From Rickettsiales bacterium (GTDB lineage Bacteria; Pseudomonadota; Alphaproteobacteria; Rickettsiales; UBA998): a DNA stretch of 64,000 nucleotides. Shown here one piece after another: positions 38,283 to 46,716 of the stretch; the stretch's first letter is position 1; every line of letters begins with the position of its first letter. Location of the stretch: positions 124,001-188,000 of the forward strand of contig JANQNR010000004.1 in the NCBI GenBank assembly GCA_028279475.1, read 5' to 3'. The translations under genes and the position numbers were made by a program. Under the pieces are notes generated by a model, which did not search any database, was not told where the DNA came from, and saw only the letters and a list, made by a program, of their open reading frames with translations.

Positions 38283-39224
38283 ATGCATCATTATCGTAAT
38301 CTTCTCTATATCAGCCATGGCAACACCGATGAAACGGACGGCCTGAAACAGGCGCTTAGCCTGGCGCGGAATAACCAGGCTCCATTGACTATCTTGATCC
38401 TGTGCCCACAGTTCCCGGGAGAGTTAGCAGATTATAGAAAAACCTATGAAGAATCGCTGATTCAGCAGGTGGAAACCTCCATTATCGCTTCAAAGGAAGC
38501 CATCAATCTGAAAGAAGGGGACGTTAATCTTACGATTACCCTTGAAAGCAGTGCTACACCGTCGGTTGACAGTATCCGGTATGTGTTACGTGGTGGCCAT
38601 GATCTGGTGATCAAGGAAGCTGATACTCATACAAGTGGCAGTGGATTCAAGGCATTGGATATGGATCTACTGCGCAAATGCCCCTGCCCTGTCTGGCTAT
38701 GTCGCCCTATCTCTCGTTCGCGACAAGACATGCAGGTTGCCGTTGCCATTGATCCGGAAAGCGAGGAGGATGCAGCGGAGGTGTTATCAAAACGTCTACT
38801 GGATCTCTCCTATTCGCTGGCCGAAAGTTGTAGTGGTAAGTTACACATTATCTCTTGCTGGGACTATGTATTCGAATCGGCATTGCGCAACAGCATCTGG
38901 TTTAAGCTACCGGAAGATAAAGTTCAGGAAACACTGCAAAGTGCAGAAGCGAACCATCGGGGGGCGTTGGATGAACTGATTGCAGCATCTAAGGTCAGTA
39001 GCAATGCCTGTCATGTTCACCATCTACACGGCCAGCCGGATGAATTGATTCCAGCATTTGTCCAGGAACAGAAGGTTGATGTACTTGTCATGGGTACCGT
39101 TGCTCGCACCGGGATTCCCGGATTTATGATTGGTAATACGGCAGAGAATATCGTGCAGCAACTTTCCTGTTCGTTATTGGCACTAAAACCTCACGGATTT
39201 ACTTCGCCTATTCAGGCATATTGA
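38283..39224 (+). CDS. Tandem universal stress protein (two UspA domains)
   Basis: A 313-residue UspE-like protein. Domain 1 (residues ~1-145) begins YRNLLYISHGNTDETDGLKQAL. Domain 2 (~150-305) begins DMQVAVAIDPESEEDAAEV and ends with MGTVARTGIPGFMIGNTAENIV, the ATP-binding glycine loop. Usp proteins respond to starvation and membrane stress; the direct function is unknown. A TATAAT sits at 38256 and GGAG before the ATG. It is 31 bp upstream of the P-type ATPase and probably co-transcribed with it. Confidence 0.87.
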   Translation: MHHYRNLLYISHGNTDETDGLKQALSLARNNQAPLTILILCPQFPGELADYRKTYEESLIQQVETSIIASKEAINLKEGDVNLTITLESSATPSVDSIRYVLRGGHDLVIKEADTHTSGSGFKALDMDLLRKCPCPVWLCRPISRSRQDMQVAVAIDPESEEDAAEVLSKRLLDLSYSLAESCSGKLHIISCWDYVFESALRNSIWFKLPEDKVQETLQSAEANHRGALDELIAASKVSSNACHVHHLHGQPDELIPAFVQEQKVDVLVMGTVARTGIPGFMIGNTAENIVQQLSCSLLALKPHGFTSPIQAY

Positions 39225-39255
39225 TAGCAGGCCTGGAAACGTTAGTAGGTCATGT

Positions 39256-41964
39256 ATGGACGAGAAGTGCGCATCCGCATCATGGCATGCCTTGCCCGCG
39301 AGCGTAGCAATTGAGCAATTGCATACGAATACTGGCGGATTAACTGAAGAAGACGCCGTAAAACGTTTGGCTGATGTTGGGCCAAACCTTTTGCCTGCTG
39401 CAAAAAAGCGTAGTGGGTTTCAGCGTTTTATACAGCAATTTCACAACATACTCATTTATGTTCTAATGGCTGCTGCAGTGATTACAGCAATGCTGGATCA
39501 TCTGGTCGACAGCATCGTGATTGTTGCTGTGATACTGGTTAATGCAGTAGTAGGGTTTCTTCAGGAAGGCAAAGCTGAACGTGCGATGGATGCCATACGC
39601 CGCATGCTGGCGCCGCGGGCAAGCGTATTGCGTAATGGCACCAGAAAGAGCATAGATGGTGAAGCGTTGGTTCCCGGAGATGTTATCTTACTTGAAGCAG
39701 GTGATAAAGTGCCGGCAGATATACGGCTGATAGAAGCGCATGGGCTGACCGTAGAGGAAGCGATGCTGACAGGTGAATCACTACCTGTTTCCAAGCAGCT
39801 TGAGCCGGTGTCAGAAGACGCTGCACTAGGTGATCGTAGTTGTATGATGTTTTCCGGTACGCTGGTAACTGGTGGGCAAGGTCGTGGTGTAGTTGCCGAG
39901 ACAGGTGGCAATACGGAAATTGGCCGTATCAATCGGATGCTTTCCAACGTTACACCTCTTACAACACCACTGGTTCGGCAGATGAATCGTTTTGGGAAAT
40001 GGCTGACCGGATTTATTCTTATACTATCGGCTGCCATACTGGCGTTTGGCCATGTCATTCAGGGGCATGCTTTTGCCGATTTATTTATGGCTGTTGTTGG
40101 GCTATCGGTCGCCGCCATTCCCGAAGGACTGCCTGCCGTATTAACAGTGACACTAGCGATAGGCGTGCAACGTATGGCAAAGCGTCAGGCCATTGTCCGA
40201 CGGCTCCCTGCGATCGAAACCCTTGGCTCAGTCTCTGTGATTTGTACGGACAAAACCGGAACGTTAACGCGTAATGAAATGATGGTGGCTTCTGCCATGA
40301 CCTCAGCACATATCATTAGTATAGAAGGAACTGGCTATGAACCATTTGGCGCCTTGCGACTGGATGATGCCCCGGTTTCCGTAGAGGAACACCCGGAGTT
40401 ACAGGAGCTTGGCCGCGCTGCTACGTTATGTAACGATGCCTCTCTACAGAAACAGGGAGAACTCTGGACGGTAGAAGGTGATCCGATGGAAGGTGCATTA
40501 CTGGCGTTTGCCGGTAAGCTTGATAGTGATGTGGTGTCAGACTGGGTTCGGCAGGATGCCATCCCCTTCGATGCCAAACATCGTTTTATGGCAACACTTC
40601 ATCACGATCACCAGGGACATGTGCGTGTGTTTGTGAAAGGTGCGCCGGAGCAACTCCTGGAGATGTGTCAGTATCAGCACAATGCACAGGGCAGCGTTGA
40701 ACCGCTCAATGCGGACTACTGGCATCAGCATATAGAAATGGCTGCCTCACAGGGGCAACGGGTGCTGGCATTTGCGGCCATATCGAAGCCAACGACTTGC
40801 ACCGCCATTAAATTTCATGATGTGGAATATGGCTTAACCTTATTGGGAATGGTAGGATTAATTGATCCGCCACGCTCGGAGGCCATTACCGCCATTGCCG
40901 AGTGCCATCAGGCTGGCATCAATGTCAAGATGATTACCGGAGACCATGCCGGCACTGCCCGTGCTATTGGTGAACAGATCGGCTTGCGCAATACACAGGC
41001 TGTGCTGACAGGCCAGGATATTGATACGCTCGATGATATGGCGCTTGCGCACGCTGCTACTGCTACAGACATTTTCGCTCGCACCAGTCCAGAACACAAG
41101 TTACGTTTGGTGATGGCATTGCAATCACAGGATATGACGGTGGCAATGACGGGAGACGGCGTTAATGATGCCCCGGCACTCAAACGCGCTGATGTTGGTA
41201 TCGCTATGGGACGCAAGGGCAGCGAAGCAGCCAAGGAAGCAGCAGAGTTGGTGCTGGCCGACGATAATTTCACCTCCATTGCTGCTGCCGTGTATGAAGG
41301 ACGTACGGTGTATGATAACCTTAAGAAGGTCATCAGTTGGACGTTGCCAACGAATGGTGGCGAAGCCATGACGATTATTCTGGCATTATTGCTAGGCATT
41401 ACCCTGCCAATTACGCCGGTGCAAATTCTATGGGTCAACCTTGTCACCGCTGTTACATTGGGCATTGCTCTGGCATTTGAGCTTCCCGAGGCACAGACCA
41501 TGCAGCGCCCTCCCCGACCACGCCATGAAGCGCTGCTTACCGGACAGCTGGTGTGGATTATCACACTCATCTCCAGCCTGTTTGCAGCATTTGTGTTTGG
41601 TGTGTTTCACTATGCGCTGGAGACGGGATATTCTATTGAAATGGCGCGGACAATGGCCGTCAATACACTGGTTGTGTTGGAAATTTTCAGCCTCTTCTAT
41701 ATGCGTAACCTCTACACCACCTCACTCACATGGCAGGCCGTGAAGGGCACGCGTATTATGTGGTGTGTGATTTTCGTGATTGTTGTCGCTCAGTTTGCCT
41801 TCACCTATGCCCCGCCGATGCAGACGCTATTCCAGACGGAAAGCCTGCCATTGCACTATGGCGTCATGTGTGTGTTTTGCGGCATTGTGCTATTCACGAT
41901 TCTGGAAACTGAAAAGCAGATTCGTTTACGATATCTAGCGCGCCGAGCGCATGTTGAAAAATAG
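39256..41964 (+). CDS. Type II cation-transporting P-type ATPase
   Basis: A 902-residue pump with an N-terminal cation-ATPase domain (LTEEDAVKRLADVGPNLLP), the actuator TGES loop (EAMLTGESLPVSKQ) and M4 motif AAIPEGLPAVLTVTLAIG. The phosphorylation site is ICTDKTGTLTRNEM (Asp332), with KGAPEQLLEMC and MTGDGVNDAPALKRADVGIAMG in the N/P domains. M5-M6 reads NLVTAVTLGIALAFELPE. The PEGLP motif places it among SERCA/PMR1-like P2 ATPases; Ca2+, Na+ or Mn2+ cannot be told apart. It has the usual ten transmembrane helices. Pairing with a Usp gene suggests stress-linked ion homeostasis. Confidence 0.92.
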   Translation: MDEKCASASWHALPASVAIEQLHTNTGGLTEEDAVKRLADVGPNLLPAAKKRSGFQRFIQQFHNILIYVLMAAAVITAMLDHLVDSIVIVAVILVNAVVGFLQEGKAERAMDAIRRMLAPRASVLRNGTRKSIDGEALVPGDVILLEAGDKVPADIRLIEAHGLTVEEAMLTGESLPVSKQLEPVSEDAALGDRSCMMFSGTLVTGGQGRGVVAETGGNTEIGRINRMLSNVTPLTTPLVRQMNRFGKWLTGFILILSAAILAFGHVIQGHAFADLFMAVVGLSVAAIPEGLPAVLTVTLAIGVQRMAKRQAIVRRLPAIETLGSVSVICTDKTGTLTRNEMMVASAMTSAHIISIEGTGYEPFGALRLDDAPVSVEEHPELQELGRAATLCNDASLQKQGELWTVEGDPMEGALLAFAGKLDSDVVSDWVRQDAIPFDAKHRFMATLHHDHQGHVRVFVKGAPEQLLEMCQYQHNAQGSVEPLNADYWHQHIEMAASQGQRVLAFAAISKPTTCTAIKFHDVEYGLTLLGMVGLIDPPRSEAITAIAECHQAGINVKMITGDHAGTARAIGEQIGLRNTQAVLTGQDIDTLDDMALAHAATATDIFARTSPEHKLRLVMALQSQDMTVAMTGDGVNDAPALKRADVGIAMGRKGSEAAKEAAELVLADDNFTSIAAAVYEGRTVYDNLKKVISWTLPTNGGEAMTIILALLLGITLPITPVQILWVNLVTAVTLGIALAFELPEAQTMQRPPRPRHEALLTGQLVWIITLISSLFAAFVFGVFHYALETGYSIEMARTMAVNTLVVLEIFSLFYMRNLYTTSLTWQAVKGTRIMWCVIFVIVVAQFAFTYAPPMQTLFQTESLPLHYGVMCVFCGIVLFTILETEKQIRLRYLARRAHVEK

Positions 41965-41975
41965 AGTTGCGTAAG

Positions 41976-42269
41976 TCAGCCCTTGGCTGAGTCCTTTGCC
42001 GGCTTCACTTCTTCGGCTTCGCCTTCAATGATTGTGACCTTCTCTTGTTCCATATTCGGTTCGAACGTATCGCCTTGTATGTTCTGTCCTTTACTTCCCC
42101 ATTCTTTACGAGGGCGAAGAATGCCCTGACGCTTGAACCAGATCATGGAACCGACTACTACCGCTACTCCTAATAGCAGCATGAACACAAAGAAACTGGC
42201 TACCATTAGTCCGGCTACGATCAACGTTGCCAGCAGGACTCGAGCAATATTCATTACCATCTGCATCAC
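41976..42269 (-). CDS. Small membrane protein in the fliP operon
   Basis: A 97-residue protein with one long or two closely spaced hydrophobic segments (residues ~8-44: VLLATLIVAGLMVASFFVFM, then LGVAVVVGSMIWF). A basic stretch and an acidic tail (KVTIIEGEAEEVKPAKD) follow. No family was recognised. Its ATG overlaps the fliP stop by 4 bp, so it is translated with the flagellar export gate and may have a flagellar role. Convergent with the ATPase gene. Confidence 0.65.
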   Translation of the reverse strand: MMQMVMNIARVLLATLIVAGLMVASFFVFMLLLGVAVVVGSMIWFKRQGILRPRKEWGSKGQNIQGDTFEPNMEQEKVTIIEGEAEEVKPAKDSAKG

Positions 42270-42991
42270 AAGCCGAAGCTCCTGGCCAGACTGCCGGTTA
42301 CCATGTACCAGCCATCGACCAGCACAAAGAAGATGAGTTTAAAAGGCAGTGAAATAATCACTGGCGGTAACATCATCATCCCCATCGCCATTAGGATGGA
42401 GGCTACCAGCAGGTCAATAATCAGGAAGGGAACGAACAACAGGAATCCAATTTCAAACGCGCGTTTCAGTTCGCTAATCATAAAGGCGGGAATCAATATC
42501 TGATATGGTGTTGCTGCGCGTTCTTCCAGTTCCAGATCGGGGGTCATATTGACAAACAGTTCCAGATCCTTGTCCCGCACATGTTGAAGCATAAATACCC
42601 GGAATGGTTCGGCAGAACGTTCCAACGCCTGTTCTTCTGTTATTTCTTCCTCAATAAGCGGTAAAATACCATCATAATAGGATTGTTCGAATACAGGTGC
42701 CATAATGAATGCTGTCAGAAATAGTGCCAGTGCAATCAATACCTGGTTAGGTGGTGTGGTCTGTGTACCAATTGCCGTACGTAGGAAGGACAAGACAATA
42801 ACGATTCGGGTAAAAGATGTCACCATTACCAGGATGGATGGTGCCAGTGACAATACTGTTAGCAATAGCACCATCTGGATCATACGGGCGGCAGCGGAAC
42901 CACCTTCTACTCCGCCAAGATTGATGCTGAGATCCTGTGCCAGCGCCAATTCCGGCATTAGTGTTGCCATCATGAGTAACAGCAGTGCCAT
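42266..42991 (-). CDS. fliP: Flagellar export-gate protein FliP
   Basis: The core membrane subunit of the type III export gate (FliP5-FliQ4-FliR1). A signal-like N-terminus precedes QDLSINLGGVEG. Family motifs are VLSLAPSILVMVTSFTRIVIVLSFLRTAIGTQTTPPNQVLIALALFLTAFIM and PAFMISELKRAFEIGFLLFVPFLIIDLLVASILMAMGMMMLPPV. Length is 241 residues. fliQ and fliR are in the divergent plus-strand cluster instead of directly downstream. Confidence 0.97.
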   Translation of the reverse strand: MALLLLMMATLMPELALAQDLSINLGGVEGGSAAARMIQMVLLLTVLSLAPSILVMVTSFTRIVIVLSFLRTAIGTQTTPPNQVLIALALFLTAFIMAPVFEQSYYDGILPLIEEEITEEQALERSAEPFRVFMLQHVRDKDLELFVNMTPDLELEERAATPYQILIPAFMISELKRAFEIGFLLFVPFLIIDLLVASILMAMGMMMLPPVIISLPFKLIFFVLVDGWYMVTGSLARSFGL

Positions 42992-43260
42992 CAGGATGAT
43001 TGCTCCAATGTATCGATGATTTGCGCTCGTTCGTTGTCCAGCAACAGAACGTAACGTTTTCTCTGCATTCCGAGTACTACAACCCGGCGCTTGGGATCAA
43101 GAAACATGGTGTCTTCCACATGCAGCAAACCTTCTGCACTTTTGAGTGGTGCCCATCGTTTTTCCAGTCCGAAACGCCTGACAAGATATGCCAGTCCCAG
43201 CATCAGACCAATTACAAAAACAAAAGAAATGCCGATCTGACCTAATTGCGCCCATTCCAT
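42991..43260 (-). CDS. fliO: FliO-like flagellar biosynthesis protein
   Basis: About 89 residues from ATG 43260 (MEWAQLGQIGISFVF), which has AAAGAAAGG upstream; the ORF-track start adds 10 residues from a weaker site. One transmembrane segment (GISFVFVIGLMLGLAYLVRRF) is followed by a cytoplasmic beta domain with LDPKRRVVVLGMQRKRYVLLL, the FliO pattern. FliO is a chaperone for FliP assembly, and it sits directly before fliP with overlapping stop and start, as in other bacteria. Confidence 0.85.
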   Translation of the reverse strand: MEWAQLGQIGISFVFVIGLMLGLAYLVRRFGLEKRWAPLKSAEGLLHVEDTMFLDPKRRVVVLGMQRKRYVLLLDNERAQIIDTLEQSS

Positions 43261-43264
43261 GGTG

Positions 43265-43600
43265 CTAACCTTTCTTTTTAGCGCTGGCAAGCGATGATTT
43301 CAGATATGCTTTTGCAGCATGACTGGCACCATCGGCTTGATCAAGTTTGCCCCGAATTACCTCCTGGTGTTCGCCCATCTGATCTAGCAATTGTCCGAGT
43401 CGAATCCCAATGACTTCCAGTTCTTTGGAAAATAATTGTACATCACCTACGGGGATAGATTGCAGATGAATATTCATCTCTTGGCAGATGCTATGAAACT
43501 CGGGAATCTGATCATAATCCCCGGCATCCAGATGTGCAAACATTGCTTCAATGGAGGCTTGGACTCCAGCAATCATTTCGGCAGTGGCTGACTGTGTCAT
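43265..43600 (-). CDS. Unrecognised helical protein in the csrA-fliO operon
   Basis: A 111-residue soluble, probably coiled-coil protein (IAGVQASIEAMFAHLDAGDY, LEVIGIRLGQLLDQMGEHQ, AAKAYLKSSLASAKKKG). Size and helix content resemble flagellar chaperones such as FliT or FlgN, but I see no diagnostic motif. It overlaps flhX by 4 bp and precedes fliO by 4 bp, so a flagellar role is likely by context. Confidence 0.65.
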   Translation of the reverse strand: MTQSATAEMIAGVQASIEAMFAHLDAGDYDQIPEFHSICQEMNIHLQSIPVGDVQLFSKELEVIGIRLGQLLDQMGEHQEVIRGKLDQADGASHAAKAYLKSSLASAKKKG

Positions 43601-43917
43601 GTCTGTTCTTCTCCCTCTACACCCGGTTTGCCATAAATAGCATTCGTACGATACACATAGCTTAGAATTTCGGCAACGGCGGTAAATGCCTCAAGAGGGA
43701 TGACAGAATCTACTTCCAATTGCGAGAGAATTTCCACAAGATCCGCGTCTTCACGCACCCGTACCCCATGGGCAAAGGCTAATGCCAGAATTTGTTCAGC
43801 GACATCCCCCCTGCCTGTTGCCGTAATTCGGGGGGCGTTATCCTGCCCAGCATCATATTGCAGGGCGACGGCTTTTGTGACATCCTGCCCTGGCGATATG
43901 GTGTCATCACCGGTCAT
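43597..43917 (-). CDS. FlhX: stand-alone FlhB C-terminal-domain paralogue
   Basis: A 106-residue protein matching only the cytoplasmic domain of FlhB/YscU: KAVALQYDAGQDNAPRITATGRGDVAEQILALAFAHGVRVREDADLVEILSQLE, then VAEILSYVYRTN. The NPTH autocleavage motif is absent, as in FlhX/FhlB proteins, which correspond to the part after the cleavage site. Homologues can partly substitute for the FlhB C-terminal fragment. Full-length flhB is 3 kb away. It lies between csrA and the 111-residue gene. Confidence 0.85.
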   Translation of the reverse strand: MTGDDTISPGQDVTKAVALQYDAGQDNAPRITATGRGDVAEQILALAFAHGVRVREDADLVEILSQLEVDSVIPLEAFTAVAEILSYVYRTNAIYGKPGVEGEEQT

Positions 43918-44181
43918 CTACGCATCCTTTGCCGTATCATCAGGTAGAGTATCAAATGAAGAAAAGTCCAGTGTTTCATCACTAAACAGATCAGCATCGG
44001 CAATCATGGCGGCAGCATTTTCTTCACGAATGCGATCGTGTATTTCTTTACGTAGGATGCTGGCTTCTGGCGGAAAGTCAAACCCCAGCTTGGCGGTTTT
44101 GCCTTTTACCTCTTTAACCGTCAGGGTAATATTGTTGTTGATAACAATCGATTCCCCTACTTTGCGTGACAAATACAGCAT
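43918..44181 (-). CDS. csrA: Carbon storage regulator CsrA
   Basis: An RNA-binding dimer that controls translation at GGA-containing leaders. The N-terminal 60 residues (MLYLSRKVGESIVINNNITL, VKEVKGKTAKLGFDFPPEASILRKEI) are standard CsrA. A ~27-residue acidic tail is additional (DLFSDETLDFSSFDTLPDDT). It heads the minus-strand flagellar operon, opposite flgB. In several bacteria CsrA represses flagellin or hook mRNAs, and the position suggests a similar link here. Confidence 0.93.
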   Translation of the reverse strand: MLYLSRKVGESIVINNNITLTVKEVKGKTAKLGFDFPPEASILRKEIHDRIREENAAAMIADADLFSDETLDFSSFDTLPDDTAKDA

Positions 44182-44294
44182 GGCTACGCTTTATAATCCA
44201 ATTTTTTTATCAGGTAAACTGCATTCGCGCTTGAGGTGGTGTGGAATCACGTTTAGTGGCTAAATCCATTATCTTAGCGCGTATAATTACCCAC

Positions 44295-44311
44295 TTGGCA
44301 TGATTTTGGCA
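44295..44311 (+). promoter_or_regulatory. Candidate sigma-54 promoter of flgB
   Basis: TTGGCATGATTTTGGCA keeps the -24 GG and -12 GC dinucleotides at the exact 12-bp register of the TGGCACG-N4-TTGCW consensus, with two mismatches. The predicted start lies about 2 bases before the flgB ATG, and no Shine-Dalgarno is visible. Sigma-54 control of class II/III flagellar genes is established in Caulobacter. The call is by eye. Confidence 0.4.
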
Positions 44312-44323
44312 TAATATACATCA

Positions 44324-44734
44324 ATGGATTACTCAAACATCAAACTCATGCAGATGATGGGCATTAAAATGTCCTACCTGTCCGAGCGGCAGGATATTCT
44401 GGCGCAGAATATCGCCAATGCTGATACGCCGGGTTTTAAAGCCAAAAAACTACGTGATTTGGACTTTGAGCGCATTGCGCTGGCGGAAGCACGTAGGCTC
44501 CATATGAAGGCAAGTTCTGCAGGAGAAAGCCTCGCTGGTGCCCGTTCGACACAAGATTTTCGCCGTGAAAAGCAGCGTGAGACTTATGAAACCACGCCGG
44601 TAGAAAACTCCATTGCTCTAGAAGAACAAATGGCGATGGTGGCGGATAACAATCTGCAATATATGACCGTGACCAACCTTTATACCAAGACTGCCGGTAT
44701 GTTTAAGGTGGCAATCGGACATGGAAACAACTAA
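44324..44734 (+). CDS. flgB: Flagellar basal-body rod protein FlgB
   Basis: A proximal rod subunit of 136 residues. KMSYLSERQDILAQNIANADTPGFKAK is the N-terminal rod signature, VENSIALEEQMAMVADNNLQYMTVTNLY the C-terminal helix. The start MDYSNIKLMQMMG fits homologues, although no ribosome site precedes it. First gene of flgB-flgC-fliE-fliQ-fliR-flhB. Confidence 0.95.
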   Translation: MDYSNIKLMQMMGIKMSYLSERQDILAQNIANADTPGFKAKKLRDLDFERIALAEARRLHMKASSAGESLAGARSTQDFRREKQRETYETTPVENSIALEEQMAMVADNNLQYMTVTNLYTKTAGMFKVAIGHGNN

Positions 44735-44748
44735 CGGGAGAATGGAAC

Positions 44749-45159
44749 ATGGTTGATCTGGTTAATTCCATGCATATCGCCGCATCCGGCATGAAAGCGC
44801 AAAGCGATCGCTTGCGGATCGTAGCACAGAATATCGCGAATGTAGACTCCACAGGGGAGACACCAGGTTCTGCTCCTTATCGGCGTAAAGTCGTTACCTT
44901 TAAAAATGTACTGGATCGGGAAATGGACGCCGATCTGGTAGAAGTGAGTAAATATGGCGTCGATAAAAAGCCGTTCCCCCGGCAATATGATCCGTCTCAT
45001 CCGGCTGCCGATGAGAACGGGTATGTGTTGCGTCCAAACGTCAACCCAATGCTGGAAATGGTGGATATGCGTGAAGCGCGACGCGCCTATGAGGCCAACA
45101 TTAATGTGGTGGAAGTCAGCAAGAGCATGCTGATGCAAACGGTGAATATGTTGCGCTAA
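44749..45159 (+). CDS. flgC: Flagellar basal-body rod protein FlgC
   Basis: A 136-residue rod protein: MHIAASGMKAQSDRLRIVAQNIANVDSTGETPGSAPYRRKVV at the N-terminus, VNPMLEMVDMREARRAYEANINVVEVSKSMLMQTVNML at the C-terminus. AACGGGAGAATGGAAC precedes the ATG, 14 bp after flgB. Assembles with FlgB, FlgF and FliE in the proximal rod. Confidence 0.96.
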   Translation: MVDLVNSMHIAASGMKAQSDRLRIVAQNIANVDSTGETPGSAPYRRKVVTFKNVLDREMDADLVEVSKYGVDKKPFPRQYDPSHPAADENGYVLRPNVNPMLEMVDMREARRAYEANINVVEVSKSMLMQTVNMLR

Positions 45160-45207
45160 CATCATAACCGGCGTATAGTGATAGTCAGGGACAAATAGGA
45201 GAACCTC

Positions 45208-45567
45208 ATGGATGTGAATCTCACCGCAGCGACTGCCGCCTACAAAAACACCGCCAAAATGCAGAGCGGTACAGGCTCTTCACAAACGGAGAAAACAGCA
45301 TCATTAACGGAAAGTCCGCATTTGCCCGGTGAAGGCCCCACCCGCTTCAAGCCCAACTTTGATGCGCTGGTGGGCGAAGCACTGGATAATGCCCGTGACG
45401 CCGGGTATCGTGGTGAGGGAGTCAGCGCCGAGTCCATTGCTAACAAGGCGGAATATCATGAGTTAATTACCGCAGTGAATAATGCTGACCTGACGTTGCG
45501 CACCGTCGTCGCCGTGCGCGACCGGATGATCAGCGCCTATCAGGACATTATCAAAATGCCGATCTAA
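45208..45567 (+). CDS. fliE: Flagellar hook-basal body adaptor FliE
   Basis: A 119-residue protein that joins the MS ring to the rod. The C-terminal half is diagnostic: NFDALVGEALDNARDAGYRGEGVSAESIANKAEYHELITAVNNADLTLRTVVAVRDRMISAYQDIIKMPI. The N-terminal 45 residues are polar and variable. An AGGAGAACCTC leader gives a good ribosome site. Confidence 0.92.
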   Translation: MDVNLTAATAAYKNTAKMQSGTGSSQTEKTASLTESPHLPGEGPTRFKPNFDALVGEALDNARDAGYRGEGVSAESIANKAEYHELITAVNNADLTLRTVVAVRDRMISAYQDIIKMPI

Positions 45568-45633
45568 TCTCGGGCATTGTACTTCATGCCGCTCCCGGTA
45601 TAGACTAAACACACAATCATTGCGGAGACAGGT

Positions 45634-45915
45634 ATGAACGGAGCGGAAGTGTTGGATATTGGTCGGGATGCTCTGTATGTGCTGCTTATCATGTCTGCAC
45701 CGGTGATGATTGTATCGCTGGTGGTCGGTCTGGTAATTGCACTGTTTCAGGCATTGACGCAGATTCAGGAGATGACCCTGACCTTTGTTCCCAAAATTGC
45801 TGCTATTTTTATCACACTGATGATCGCCCTACCCTTCATGGGCGCAACATTAGGGGATTTCTACCTGGAACTGATGGATCGGCTGGCCCTACCGGAGAGT
45901 GCCGGAGAAGAATGA
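45634..45915 (+). CDS. fliQ: Flagellar export-gate protein FliQ
   Basis: A 93-residue protein with two transmembrane helices. VLDIGRDALYVLLIMSAPVMIVSLVVGLVIALFQALTQIQEMTLTFVPKIAAIFI is the family signature. It forms the export gate with FliP and FliR. GCGGAG lies before the ATG. 21 bp separate it from fliR. Confidence 0.96.
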   Translation: MNGAEVLDIGRDALYVLLIMSAPVMIVSLVVGLVIALFQALTQIQEMTLTFVPKIAAIFITLMIALPFMGATLGDFYLELMDRLALPESAGEE

Positions 45916-45936
45916 TGACATTACGCCACAGTACCC

Positions 45937-46716
45937 ATGGAATATAACAATATTCTCGAAGGCTACCTGGTCAGCAATCTGTTTGCCGTACTGATTGTCT
46001 TTGCACGGCTGGGGTCTGCTCTGATGATTATGCCAGGCTTTGGCGAGTTTTATGTCCTAGCCCGCTCACGCTTGCTGCTGGCACTGATTCTATCGCTTGC
46101 CATGGCGCCGTTTCTGGAGCCGTATCTCCCCGAGGTGCCTGACGACCCTGCCCGCCTGATGCTCCTGCTGCTGGGAGAAATAATGATTGGTCTTCTGATC
46201 GCTACGGTAGCACGCATTCTCATCAGCGCCATGCATGTTGCCGGGATGGTTATTTCCTTTCAGTCCAGTTTGGCATTAGCCAATCAATTTGACATTACCC
46301 AGGCTAGCCAAAGTTCCATCATTGGTAACTTTTTGAGTGTAACGGCGATGGTTTTTATTTTTTCGCTGGATTTACACCATATGTTGCTGCGTGGTATTAC
46401 TGACAGCTATACGCTAATGTTACCAGGTGCTATGCCACCGGTTGATGACATCGCCGATTATCTGGCGCGCCTCGTCTCCTATATGTACCGTGTTGGCGTT
46501 CAGCTGGCCGGTCCCAGCATCGCTGCCGGGCTGCTGCTCTACCTTGCAGCAGGTATTCTCTCGCGAGTCATGCCGAATATGCAGGTGTTTTTTGTTATCA
46601 TGCCGCTACAAATCGCTTTGAGTTTCTTTATTCTGATGATTGCATTCAACACGATCATGATTGAATTTGCCGAGTATTTCAGTGCAACTTTCAGTGACTT
46701 TCTGGAGGGCATCTGA
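45937..46716 (+). CDS. fliR: Flagellar export-gate protein FliR
   Basis: A 259-residue protein with about six hydrophobic segments. VFARLGSALMIMPGFGEFYVLARSRLLLALILSLAMAPFL and HVAGMVISFQSSLALANQFD match the family, with LAAGILSRVMPNMQVFFVIMPLQI toward the end. A single copy caps the FliPQR gate. Its TGA overlaps the flhB ATG. Confidence 0.95.
   Translation: MEYNNILEGYLVSNLFAVLIVFARLGSALMIMPGFGEFYVLARSRLLLALILSLAMAPFLEPYLPEVPDDPARLMLLLLGEIMIGLLIATVARILISAMHVAGMVISFQSSLALANQFDITQASQSSIIGNFLSVTAMVFIFSLDLHHMLLRGITDSYTLMLPGAMPPVDDIADYLARLVSYMYRVGVQLAGPSIAAGLLLYLAAGILSRVMPNMQVFFVIMPLQIALSFFILMIAFNTIMIEFAEYFSATFSDFLEGI

Noticed and set aside
40908-41570. 220-residue minus-strand ORF
   Set aside because: Antisense shadow of the P-type ATPase.
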